In this document: positions 8,018 to 15,355 of the stretch, piece after piece
Numbering within the stretch: the stretch's first letter is position 1
How the letters are laid out: the number at the start of each line of letters is the position of its first letter
DNA from: Rhodobacterales bacterium
Lineage (GTDB): Bacteria; Pseudomonadota; Alphaproteobacteria; Rhodobacterales; Rhodobacteraceae
NCBI GenBank assembly: GCA_013298675.1
Contig: JAAFIJ010000001.1
Span: forward strand, 9,367 to 36,962
DNA: 27,596 nt
Reading direction: 5' to 3'
Notes under the pieces: model-generated
Database searches by the model: none
The model's input: the letters and a program-made list of their open reading frames with translations, nothing else
What the model was told of the DNA's origin: nothing
Position numbers and translations under genes: made by a program

Positions 8018-8868
8018 GGGTTCCTTGGAATTGCGGGTGTCGAGCGGACGTCAGTCTCGTCTTCGTCGCGCCTAAGCGCCAGTTCGGGCACGGCCAAAGC
8101 CTCGGCCAGCCGGGCCTTGGCAGAGCCGGGTCGCAGCGGCTTTTGCTGGCTTTCATGCGGGGCCCAGCCTGTCAGGCAAATGAATTCAAAAGTTGCCGGA
8201 ATGCGACCATCTGCCCCAACAAAGCGTTGGTGGTAGATCTCTGACGCGCGGGCAAAAACGCGTCGGTTGGTGGGGGTGCGCAGACGGGCTGTCAGCGCGT
8301 TTGCTTCGCCCATGGCGCGCAGATCGCGCATCAGGTGAAAGGCGCTGGTATAGCGCACTTCTTTGGTAAAGCTGTCCGCGACAGGCAAAGCAAATCCCGC
8401 GCGCTGCAACAGCCCACCCAGATCGCGGATCTCACCCATGGGCAGCACCCTTGGGGACAGCCCACCCGAAACCTCTATTTCCGCTTCGGCCAGACAGGCG
8501 CGCAGTTCGTGCAAGGTTTGACCGCCAAACATCACCCCCAAAAACATGCCATCGGGTGCAAGGCCAAGGCGGCACTGCACCAATTGCCCCACTGGGTCAT
8601 TCGCCCAGTGAAGCGAAAGCGCGTGGATGATCAGATCATTTTGCCCCAGGCCCGTTGCCAAAACGTCGTCGTCCGGGGTGGTCGGGCCCAAACTTTGCCA
8701 AATTTTAGGAAAACTCGTCACAATTTTGGGGGACGTAAACGGTCTGTTAACATCCAGCAGTCTTTCCTGAACCTCGGCAATGGCCTCTGCATGCAGAAAG
8801 AACTCTGTCGCGCGGGCGCGGCGCAGGGCCAAGGCTGGTCGGTCGGTCAGGGAATTGGGGATGCTCAT
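8014..8868 (-). CDS. NDUFAF5-like methyltransferase-fold protein
   Basis: A 284-residue protein whose C-terminal two thirds closely recall mitochondrial NDUFAF5, a complex I assembly factor that hydroxylates an arginine in the NDUFS7 subunit. Visible signatures are LIIHALSLHWANDPVGQ (79-95), APDGMFLGVMFGG (104-116), GGLSPRVLPMGEIRDLGGLLQRAGF (135-159 region), LMRDLRAMGEANA, and RIPATFEF...GWAPHESQ (222-241). The usual glycine-rich SAM loop (LDLGCG-like) expected around residues 45-70 is not recognisable. The start at 8868 is chosen because it begins the family-typical N-terminus (MSIPNSLTDRPALALRRARA) and avoids overlap with divergent comF. In-frame sequence extends to 8934. It is coupled to hemH. 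Automatic annotation would likely call it a class I SAM methyltransferase. Confidence 0.85.
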   Translation of the reverse strand: MSIPNSLTDRPALALRRARATEFFLHAEAIAEVQERLLDVNRPFTSPKIVTSFPKIWQSLGPTTPDDDVLATGLGQNDLIIHALSLHWANDPVGQLVQCRLGLAPDGMFLGVMFGGQTLHELRACLAEAEIEVSGGLSPRVLPMGEIRDLGGLLQRAGFALPVADSFTKEVRYTSAFHLMRDLRAMGEANALTARLRTPTNRRVFARASEIYHQRFVGADGRIPATFEFICLTGWAPHESQQKPLRPGSAKARLAEALAVPELALRRDEDETDVRSTPAIPRNP

Positions 8869-8892
8869 GCAGCCGGAACATAGGTTGGCGCG

Positions 8893-9636
8893 ATGAATTT
8901 GCAAGACGCACTTCATCTGGTTTACCCCGCGCAATGCATTCTTTGTGATGCTTTGGTCGCGACAGACTTTGGGCTTTGCGGTCAGTGCAGAGTTGGGACA
9001 AATTTTATTGGCGGTTTGGTGTGCGACAAATGTGGCACTCCCCTGCTCGGCGACGATGACGGGCGGGCGGTACTGTGTGACGACTGTATGTCAACGGCGC
9101 GGCCTTGGTCGCGGGGACGTGCGGCGATTGTGTACCGGGACGGCGGGCGAAGCCTTGTTTTGGCGTTAAAGCACGGCGACCGAATGGACCTTGCCCGGCC
9201 CGCCGCGCAGTGGTTGTTCGCGGCGGCACAGCCGATTTTGCGCGATGAGATGATCATCGCCCCCATTCCTCTGCATTGGACCCGGTTGTTGATGCGTCGG
9301 TACAACCAATCTGCGCTGCTGTCTGCGGCTTTGGCCCGGTTGACGGGTTTGGTGCATTGCCCTGATCTGTTGTCTCGTCGCAGGGCGACCTTTAGCCAAG
9401 ACCACCGGGGAAAAGAGGCACGTTTTGCCAATCTTCACGGTGCGCTGACGATCACATCGCGGCATCAAAGGCTGCTTCAGGGTCGACATGTGCTGTTGGT
9501 AGATGACGTGATGACATCGGGCGCCACCTTTGCTGCGGGTGCCGAAGCGTGCTTGCGGGCAGGGGCATCAGAGGTTTCTGTGCTGTCCCTGACCCGCGTG
9601 CAAAAAGAAGGTCAAAGCGGTAGCGCCATGTTTTGA
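8893..9636 (+). CDS. ComF-family phosphoribosyltransferase-like protein
   Basis: A 247-residue ComF-family protein: an N-terminal double zinc-finger region followed by a phosphoribosyltransferase-type domain. Cysteine pairs are C15/C18, C29/C32, C44/C47 and C62/C65, enough for two zinc sites. The PRPP-binding loop is HVLLVDDVMTSGATF (199-213). The stretch IIAPIPLHWTRLLMRRYNQS is also typical. ComF is required for DNA transformation in naturally competent bacteria, but homologues occur in non-competent species and the reaction is unsettled. Only 24 bp separate this start from that of the divergent NDUFAF5-like gene, so at least one promoter must lie inside the neighbouring gene. The 3' end overlaps the convergent GNAT gene by 25 bases. 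Confidence 0.93.
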   Translation: MNLQDALHLVYPAQCILCDALVATDFGLCGQCRVGTNFIGGLVCDKCGTPLLGDDDGRAVLCDDCMSTARPWSRGRAAIVYRDGGRSLVLALKHGDRMDLARPAAQWLFAAAQPILRDEMIIAPIPLHWTRLLMRRYNQSALLSAALARLTGLVHCPDLLSRRRATFSQDHRGKEARFANLHGALTITSRHQRLLQGRHVLLVDDVMTSGATFAAGAEACLRAGASEVSVLSLTRVQKEGQSGSAMF

Positions 9637-10031
9637 TGTTCAATGCCTGCGTCGTCAAACAGCGGGCCATAGGCCGTGAAACCCAGGTTTTCATAGAAAG
9701 CCAGCGCATGGGTTTGCGCGCCCAGCTTGGCAGTCTTGATCGCCGGGTTTTGGCGCAAAACCGCAATGGCCTGTCTGATCAAAAGCGCACCAATACCTTT
9801 GCCGCGCTGATCCGCCAGCACACACACGCGGCCAATCTTGCCCGTGTCGCCGCTCACGATAATCCGCGCCGTACCCACAGCGCGCCCTTGTTCTGTCGCC
9901 AAAAGATGCAGGGCGGCATCGTCTTTGTCATCGACCTCGTCTGCCTCACTGACACCTTGTTCTTCAATAAACACTGTGCGGCGCAAGCGCCTGCAGGTGG
10001 CGATGTCACGGGTCACGGTGATGTCGATCAT
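9612..10031 (-). CDS. GNAT N-acetyltransferase (ElaA-like)
   Basis: A 139-residue GNAT-fold acetyltransferase, which transfers acetyl from acetyl-CoA to an amine. The acetyl-CoA loop is QRGKGIG (75-81) within GRVCVLADQRGKGIGALLI, followed by LGAQTHALAFYENLGF (103-118). The N-terminal RTVFIEEQGVSEADEVDDKD pattern is typical of the ElaA-like branch. The start at 10031 is chosen because ATG overlaps the dapE stop as ATGA (10028-10031); in-frame sequence up to 10154 would lie inside dapE. Coupling to dapE suggests co-expression but does not reveal the substrate. The end overlaps ComF tail to tail. Confidence 0.9.
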   Translation of the reverse strand: MIDITVTRDIATCRRLRRTVFIEEQGVSEADEVDDKDDAALHLLATEQGRAVGTARIIVSGDTGKIGRVCVLADQRGKGIGALLIRQAIAVLRQNPAIKTAKLGAQTHALAFYENLGFTAYGPLFDDAGIEHQNMALPL

Positions 10032-11182
10032 GCGAAATAGTCCGTCAGAATGCGGGTATAGATCGACTTTAGTTGTTGGATTTGCACCACTTCGACCCGC
10101 TCGTCGACCTGATGCATGGTTTTGCCGACCAAGCCAAATTCGACCACCGGGCAATGATCTTTGACAAAACGCGCATCAGAGGTGCCACCACTGGTGGAGT
10201 ATTCTGGCGTGACCCCCGTTTCGGCATGGACCGATTTTGCGACCAGTGCGGAAAATGCGCCGGGCGCGGTCAGAAAGCTTTCGCCAGATATCTGAAAGCG
10301 GCAGGTGATCGCGACGCCTGTTTTGGCTGCAACAAGGGCGGCTTCCTGCGTCAACCAGTCTTTCAGACTTTGGCCTGATTGGGCATCGTTGAAGCGAATG
10401 TTCACGGTGGCCGTGCCTTTTGCCGGGATGACATTGGTCGCGGCATTGCCGCAATCAATCGTGGTGATCGCCAAGGTAGAAGCGTCAAAATGGTCGGTGC
10501 CAGTGTCGAGGGGGCTTTCCTCAAGTTTTCCCAGCAGGGCCACCAACGCGGTCATCGGGTTTTTGGCGCGGTGCGGATAGGCGGAGTGCCCCTGAACACC
10601 TTGCGCGGTAAACCAGCAGGTCATGCTGCCACGGCGACCGATTTTCATCATCTCGCCCATGGTGTTGGGGCAGGTGGGCTCGCCAACCAGACAGTGGGTC
10701 ATGCGCTCACCCGTCTGTGCCATCCAATCCAGCAGCGCCACCGTGCCGTCGGTGGCATCGCCCTCTTCATCACCCGTTATCGCCAGAATAACCGCGCCGT
10801 CTGGGGGCGTGGTTTGGACAAAGTCGATGGCCGCCGCCGCGAAGGCCGCGACGCCTGACTTCATATCCGTCGTTCCGCGCCCATACATTACACCGTCTAT
10901 GATCGCCGCGCCAAAGGGGTCTTGGGTCCACGCGCCAATGTCGCCGATTGGCACCACATCGGTATGACCGTTAAAGCCAAAGGACTTATTCGCGCCCTGC
11001 ACGCCCCAGCGCGCAAAGAGGTTCGGCGTGCCGTTGCGGTCAACCCGAGTACAAGCGAAGCCCGCCTGCCCAAGCACCTCCGCAAGCAGCGTCAGCGCGC
11101 CACCTTCGGTTGGCGTGACAGAGGCGCATCGGACAAGTTTTGCGGTGAGATCTACCGCATCCATGGGCACAATTTTGGGCAT
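10028..11182 (-). CDS. dapE: Succinyl-diaminopimelate desuccinylase
   Basis: M20-family zinc peptidase fold enzyme that cleaves N-succinyl-LL-2,6-diaminopimelate to LL-diaminopimelate and succinate in the lysine/peptidoglycan precursor pathway. The protein has 384 residues, normal for DapE. Metal ligands and catalytic residues are visible: H73 and D75 in NGHTDVVP, bridging D106 in GRGTTDMKSG, E139/E140 in ITGDEEGD, E168 in LVGEPT, and H357 in GKTMHQVDE. The substrate-specific motif SGGTSDARF (331-339) is present. The start at 11182 is chosen because the protein then opens PMDAVDLTAKLVRCASVTP; in-frame sequence continues upstream to 11314 but has no family resemblance. Coupled to the downstream GNAT gene. 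Confidence 0.96.
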   Translation of the reverse strand: MPKIVPMDAVDLTAKLVRCASVTPTEGGALTLLAEVLGQAGFACTRVDRNGTPNLFARWGVQGANKSFGFNGHTDVVPIGDIGAWTQDPFGAAIIDGVMYGRGTTDMKSGVAAFAAAAIDFVQTTPPDGAVILAITGDEEGDATDGTVALLDWMAQTGERMTHCLVGEPTCPNTMGEMMKIGRRGSMTCWFTAQGVQGHSAYPHRAKNPMTALVALLGKLEESPLDTGTDHFDASTLAITTIDCGNAATNVIPAKGTATVNIRFNDAQSGQSLKDWLTQEAALVAAKTGVAITCRFQISGESFLTAPGAFSALVAKSVHAETGVTPEYSTSGGTSDARFVKDHCPVVEFGLVGKTMHQVDERVEVVQIQQLKSIYTRILTDYFA

Positions 11183-11494
11183 CGTTCGCTCACTTATGAC
11201 TTTGCTATGACTGAGGTAACCAATCGCTGCATTGGCTGCAACTCTTGTAAACTTCCGGGGCAATCTTTGGGCAGTGTGGCTTCCTCGCAACCGTCTTTGC
11301 CATGATTTTGTCATTGTCTGTTTGCGGATGACTTCACTGGATCGGCACGCTAGCCTAATCGTTAATAAAAATCGTCCTGAGGCAGGGCAAACGCGGGTCG
11401 CAAAGACCCACCTGAGCAGACTACAAAAAACCCGCGCGATAGGCGGAAACCACAGGTGTTTGACCTGCTTCCAAAGGACTTGGGAGCAGTGAAT
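11183..11494. other. 312-bp divergent intergenic region with possible structured leader
   Basis: No gene is supported here. It must carry the divergent promoters for dapE and the Hint operon. The part nearest the Hint gene (about 11385-11480) is rich in mutually exclusive pairings: CGCGGGT can pair with ACCCGCG, GGGTC with GACCC (loop GCAAA), CACCTG with CAGGTG, and CAGGT with ACCTG (loop GTTTG). A weak sigma70-like pair TTCACT/TAATCG with 17-base spacing lies near 11331-11360. The pairing pattern suggests a folded 5' leader, but no known riboswitch is confirmed. Confidence 0.4.
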
Positions 11495-13072
11495 ATGGCC
11501 ACAGGTGCCGAGCTAACCTACAATACCGCTGCCACGGCGGTGCAAATGGCCAATGCGATCTTTGGCGATGGCGTCACAGTGACGGGGGCAACCTATACCG
11601 GAGCCACCGCGTCAAAGGCGATTTACACCAATGGCCAGTTGTCGCCGGGGGTCACGCCGGGAACCACAGGCGTGATCCTATCGACAGGAAACGCCGCAGA
11701 CTTTACCCAATCCAGCGGTGATCCGAACCGGAATGCTGGGACTTCGACCGATACCACGGGCACCAACGGGAACGCACAGTTCAACGCGATTGCCGGAACG
11801 TCGACCTTTGATGCGTCGTGGCTGAACGTTGACTTTATCCCAACGGGCAATGTCCTGACGATGAAGTTTGTGATTTCATCTGAAGAGTACCCTGAATATG
11901 TAACCCAGACATACAATGATGTGGTGGGTGTCTGGATCAATGGTACCCATGTTCCTATCAGCGTGGGAACGGGTGTGTCTGGGGTGACCAACCTCAATGG
12001 GGCGACGCAGCCGAACCTATATGTTTCAAACAATACCGGCGATCTTTACAACACGGAAATGGATGGTTTTACCATCACACTGTCGTTGGTTATTCCGGTC
12101 AAAGCCGGAGTGGTAAACTCTATCCGCATAGGCGTCGCCGATGCGGGCGATGCCCAGTATGACACAAACCTCTTGATCGCGGGCGACTCGGTTCAGTCGG
12201 TTCTCGTGGCGCGCGACGATGCGGTGACGATGACAACGCGAGAGTCCGAGACCATCAAGGTTTTGCTGAACGACTATAAGGCTGCGGGCACCCTGACGAT
12301 CACCCATCTGAATGGGGTGGCGGTTGTTGCAGGTCAGGTCGTAACTTTGCCGTCAGGACAGAAAGTAAAGCTGAACGCCGACGGAACGATCACGATTGTC
12401 GGCAATGGCGACACCGAAAAGCAGTCTTTCACTTACACAGTGACCGATGGTCTTGGGCATAGCTCTAACGCGATCGTCACGTTCAATTCCATTCCGTGTT
12501 TTGTGGCTGGCACCATGATCCGGACAGAACATGGTGAAAAGCCGGTAGAAGAAATCCGGGCTGGCGATCTTGTTTATACCCATGATGACGGATTGCAGCC
12601 GATCAGATGGGTTGGGCGCAAGACCGTTTCTGCCGAGGGGGCGTTGGCACCCATCAGGATAAAGGCCGGAACATTTGGCCCGCACGGCACCTTGATGGTG
12701 TCCCCGCAACACCGGGTTTTGGTGCGTGATGTGCTGGCGGAATTGCTGTTCGGTGAGGCGGAAGTATTGGTCGCGGCCAAAGATCTGGTGAATGATCGCA
12801 CGGTTCGTGTGCGCCGGGGTGGAGAAGTGGACTATGTCCACCTGTTGTTTGATCGCCATCAGATCGTGTTTTCAGAGGGGTTGGCCACAGAAAGCTTTCT
12901 TCCGGGGCCACAGATGTCCTCGATTCTTGAACAAAGCAGTGCTGACGAGATATTTGCGATCTTTCCCGAGCTCGATCCCGAAAGTGGCGCGGGATACAGC
13001 GCTTCGGCGCGTAGAGCGTTGAAACCGTTTGAGGCGCAGGTGCTGTTCAGCGCTGGCCGAAAGGCGGCTTAA
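11495..13072 (+). CDS. Choice-of-anchor L domain and Hint domain protein
   Basis: A 525-residue probable secreted/surface protein. Residues about 15-235 look like the choice-of-anchor L domain (FGDGVTVTGATYTG near the start; FVISSEEYPEYV at about 126-137; DVVGVWING; then NSIRIGVADAGDAQYDTNLLI). Residues 238-331 form a Big/cadherin-like beta module (ARDDAVTMTTRESETIKVLLND ... SFTYTVTDGLGHSSNAIV). From C335 a Hint_2 (hedgehog/intein-type) domain begins with PCFVAGTMI and contains SPQHRVLV (H406); it ends near LKPFEAQVLF. There is no classical signal peptide, as is common for type I-secreted proteins of this group. The start at 11495 is preferred over upstream GTG codons because GGGAG (11482-11486) lies eight bases upstream. 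Hint domains of this type may self-process, but no C-terminal cargo follows. Confidence 0.85.
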   Translation: MATGAELTYNTAATAVQMANAIFGDGVTVTGATYTGATASKAIYTNGQLSPGVTPGTTGVILSTGNAADFTQSSGDPNRNAGTSTDTTGTNGNAQFNAIAGTSTFDASWLNVDFIPTGNVLTMKFVISSEEYPEYVTQTYNDVVGVWINGTHVPISVGTGVSGVTNLNGATQPNLYVSNNTGDLYNTEMDGFTITLSLVIPVKAGVVNSIRIGVADAGDAQYDTNLLIAGDSVQSVLVARDDAVTMTTRESETIKVLLNDYKAAGTLTITHLNGVAVVAGQVVTLPSGQKVKLNADGTITIVGNGDTEKQSFTYTVTDGLGHSSNAIVTFNSIPCFVAGTMIRTEHGEKPVEEIRAGDLVYTHDDGLQPIRWVGRKTVSAEGALAPIRIKAGTFGPHGTLMVSPQHRVLVRDVLAELLFGEAEVLVAAKDLVNDRTVRVRRGGEVDYVHLLFDRHQIVFSEGLATESFLPGPQMSSILEQSSADEIFAIFPELDPESGAGYSASARRALKPFEAQVLFSAGRKAA

Positions 13073-13074
13073 GG

Positions 13075-14109
13075 ATGGGCTTTATCCCCAGCTGCATTGC
13101 CCCAGCCGAGGCCGAATGGGTTGCCTTGTCGGACAAAGGCACCTTAACCGCACAAGGCATGACTGACGCGTCTCTTGATCACGGTGTGTTTGTTATGGAA
13201 CTGTCGTTGCCATTGCAGGGATCGACAGTCCTTTTGGATCATCAACAGCATGGGGCGACTGGGCATTCGTTTTCGATCTTTTGTGATCCGACGGTTGGCG
13301 TTGTTGTGCTTCATCGCGGCGCAGGTGAGATCTTTCGGCATGTTTTGCAGGGGCCACTTAGCTGCACCGAAGGGACTGGGCGCATCACCTTCCGGTTTAA
13401 CGTATCGACCGATTGCTGGGATCTGACCTATGCTGTCTTGGGGCGCGAAGATAAAACCACGGTGTTTGCCAAGGGGCGGTCGGTCAAGGCGTTCAACATG
13501 GCTGATATGCATGTGACCTGCACCTCTTTTCACCGGGTTCGCAGGCATCCGTCGGTCTTGTGGTTCGGTCTGACACGCGGCGACGCGCCGCCTGCTTTGG
13601 CCGCATGGGTCGGAATGCGCACCCCTGTTCAAACACCTTATGGGCTGGTCGCCGCGGGTCATTTACAACCGGGTGACCTTGTTGACACCGTTGATCGCGG
13701 AACGCTTATGTTGCAAGCCGTGCGGCATATGGAATGCCCAAGCCGGGGGTCGTTTGCCCCTGTTTTGCTGCGCGCGCCCTATTTTGGCAACAGCGTCGAT
13801 CTGTTGGTCGCGGCTGATCAAAGAGTGGCAATAGTCGGCACTGAGGTAGAGTATTTGTTTGGCGAAGAGGCCGTTTTGATGCCCGCCAAGGCGATGGTCG
13901 ACAACCGCATTGCGTTGGCCGACCACCGCCGGGCGACGACATCTGCGGTGGTTCTGGACTTTGGCCAACCGGCATTGATAGAGGCAGATGGCTGCGTGCT
14001 GGCGATTCCCCATCAGTCACATCAGCCATTGTTGCGCGGCCTTGCACCGTTTGAGGTGATGACGCTGCAATCGCTGTTGGGGCGCTCTTTAGGGCGCGGA
14101 GCAGGCTAA
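13075..14109 (+). CDS. Hint-domain protein with degenerate active site
   Basis: A 344-residue protein starting two bases after the previous stop. Residues 1-170 form a beta-rich module without a recognised name. Residues about 178-335 align by eye with the Hint domain next door: TPVQTPYG against TMIRTEHG, LQPGDLVDTVDRG against IRAGDLVYTHDDG, EYLFGEEAVLMPAKAMVDNR against ELLFGEAEVLVAAKDLVNDR, and LAPFEVMTL against LKPFEAQVL. The catalytic cysteine position is W178 and the block-B histidine is Q249 (AADQRVAI against SPQHRVLV), so autoprocessing chemistry looks lost. The tight pairing suggests a shared role or partnership with the upstream protein. The stop codon interlocks with that of the convergent gene (14106-14109). 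Confidence 0.82.
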   Translation: MGFIPSCIAPAEAEWVALSDKGTLTAQGMTDASLDHGVFVMELSLPLQGSTVLLDHQQHGATGHSFSIFCDPTVGVVVLHRGAGEIFRHVLQGPLSCTEGTGRITFRFNVSTDCWDLTYAVLGREDKTTVFAKGRSVKAFNMADMHVTCTSFHRVRRHPSVLWFGLTRGDAPPALAAWVGMRTPVQTPYGLVAAGHLQPGDLVDTVDRGTLMLQAVRHMECPSRGSFAPVLLRAPYFGNSVDLLVAADQRVAIVGTEVEYLFGEEAVLMPAKAMVDNRIALADHRRATTSAVVLDFGQPALIEADGCVLAIPHQSHQPLLRGLAPFEVMTLQSLLGRSLGRGAG

Positions 14110-14438
14110 GTGATTTGATCGAAAAAGGGCGTCATCTGCGCCACGATCACCGAGTTCTCGGTCAACGCGCGCTCCATCAGGTCTAATTCGTCGTCGTCGA
14201 TTTCATCGCCTGCTTCCAACCGCTCTTCGCGGGTGCCGTAGCCAGACACATCCAGCGGGGCAAGATCGGCCTGCTTTAGAATGGCCACGGTTTCGCGCAC
14301 GGCCTCTGCCTCATCCACACCGCTTGCATAGCAGATCAGCGCGGCACCGGTTGATTTGTCTGGCAGGCCGTCGCCTTCTTTGCGGCCAACTTGGACAACC
14401 AAAGTGTAGACCTGCTGTTTTCCTGCTTCGCGTGTCAT
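14106..14438 (-). CDS. Small acidic protein of unknown function
   Basis: A 110-residue soluble protein with no signal peptide or membrane segment. It opens with a beta-rich stretch (QQVYTLVVQVGRKEGDGLP, near residues 8-27), then ALICYASGVDEAEAVRETVAILKQADL, SGYGTREERLEAG, and the acidic helix DEIDDDELDLMERALTENSV. I do not recognise a named family. The start at 14438 has GGAG eight bases upstream; an in-frame ATG at 14471 is possible but has no site. Its TAG stop overlaps the TAA of the convergent Hint gene. It is divergent from the aldolase gene, with 138 bp between them. Confidence 0.8.
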   Translation of the reverse strand: MTREAGKQQVYTLVVQVGRKEGDGLPDKSTGAALICYASGVDEAEAVRETVAILKQADLAPLDVSGYGTREERLEAGDEIDDDELDLMERALTENSVIVAQMTPFFDQIT

Positions 14439-14458
14439 CGGGTACTCTCCAAAATCGG

Positions 14459-14487
14459 TTGAAGCAGTCACCCAGAATCAGTAAAAA
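14459..14487 (+). promoter_or_regulatory. Candidate sigma70 promoter for the aldolase gene
   Basis: TTGAAG (14459-14464) and TAAAAA (14482-14487) with 17-base spacing, about 90 bases before the aldolase start in the divergent intergenic region. The -10 match is partial, so this is a tentative call. Confidence 0.3.
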
Positions 14488-14576
14488 GACAAGACCGCTT
14501 GGCGGGTGTGGTGCCGGGCCTCTGGTTGATGATCAGCCTTAAGGGTGGCATCTGGAACTTTACCGAAAGAAACCGC

Positions 14577-15344
14577 ATGCCCGTTCCGATGAATTCCCTG
14601 AAAGCCGCGCTCGTCAATAAACAACCGCAGTTTGGCCTGTGGGTTAACCTTGCCAGCGCCTATTCAGCCGAGTTGATGGCTGGCGCGGGGTTTGACTGGC
14701 TGTTGATTGACGCAGAACATGGGCCGAACTCGGTGACGACGATCTTGGCGCAGATGCAAGCGATTGGTCCACGCTGTCAGGTCGTCGTGCGCCCAATAGA
14801 GGGCGAAACATGGATGATCAAACAGCTGTTGGATCTGGGAGTTCAGACCATTCTGGTGCCGATGATCGAAAGCGTTGGCGCGGCCGAAAAGATGGTCAGG
14901 GCAATGCACTATCCGCCGAAGGGCAATCGTGGCGTTGGGGCTGCTGTGGCGCGCGCCTCTGATTTCGGGCGCCAGACGGATTATATCCACACAGCGGGCG
15001 CGCAGACCTGTCTTTTGTTGCAAATCGAAAGCCGCGCCGGGCTGGCGGCTTTGCCCGATATTCTCGCGCTGGGCGGGGTCGATGGCGTATTCATTGGCCC
15101 GGCTGATTTGGCCGCCGACATGGGCTTTCCCGGCAACGCGGGCGCGCCGCAGGTTCAAGCGGCGATTGATGCGGCACTGCTGGCGATCATTGCCAGTGGC
15201 AAATCTGCGGGCATCCTGACCTTTGATTTGAACGCCGCCGCCAGATACCGCGATATGGGTGTCACGTTCATTGGCGTTGGGGCGGACCTTTCGTTGCTCG
15301 TCAAGGCTGCCAAAACCCTGCGTGACAGCGTCCGCGCGCTTTAA
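14577..15344 (+). CDS. HpcH/HpaI-family 2-keto-3-deoxy acid aldolase
   Basis: A 255-residue class II (metal-dependent) aldolase of the HpcH/HpaI family, which reversibly cleaves 2-keto-3-deoxy acids to pyruvate plus an aldehyde. Key residues sit where E. coli HpaI has them: H48 in IDAEHGPN, R72 in VVVRPIEG, metal ligands E151 in LLQIESRAGL and D177 in FIGPADLAADMG, plus GNRGVG (116-121). Substrate could be 4-hydroxy-2-oxoheptanedioate or a sugar-derived keto-deoxy acid; the sequence does not decide. The start at 14577 gives a family-typical N-terminus and length; in-frame sequence to 14499 is rejected. It is convergent with nagA (11 bp between stops), so it is probably not part of that operon. 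Confidence 0.92.
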   Translation: MPVPMNSLKAALVNKQPQFGLWVNLASAYSAELMAGAGFDWLLIDAEHGPNSVTTILAQMQAIGPRCQVVVRPIEGETWMIKQLLDLGVQTILVPMIESVGAAEKMVRAMHYPPKGNRGVGAAVARASDFGRQTDYIHTAGAQTCLLLQIESRAGLAALPDILALGGVDGVFIGPADLAADMGFPGNAGAPQVQAAIDAALLAIIASGKSAGILTFDLNAAARYRDMGVTFIGVGADLSLLVKAAKTLRDSVRAL

Positions 15345-15355
15345 TCGACCTTTCT

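Noticed and set aside
11183..11314. N-terminal extension of dapE by 44 codons
   Set aside because: The extra residues have no DapE resemblance and the 384-residue product from 11182 already has normal length.
11385..11480. c-di-GMP-I riboswitch as an annotated feature
   Set aside because: Only two short blocks resemble the consensus and the hairpin between them is absent, so it is kept as a question rather than a feature.
14577..15344. HpaI-type aldolase as a member of the amino-sugar operon
   Set aside because: It is on the opposite strand and convergent with nagA, and keto-deoxy acid cleavage is not a step of the GlcNAc pathway.
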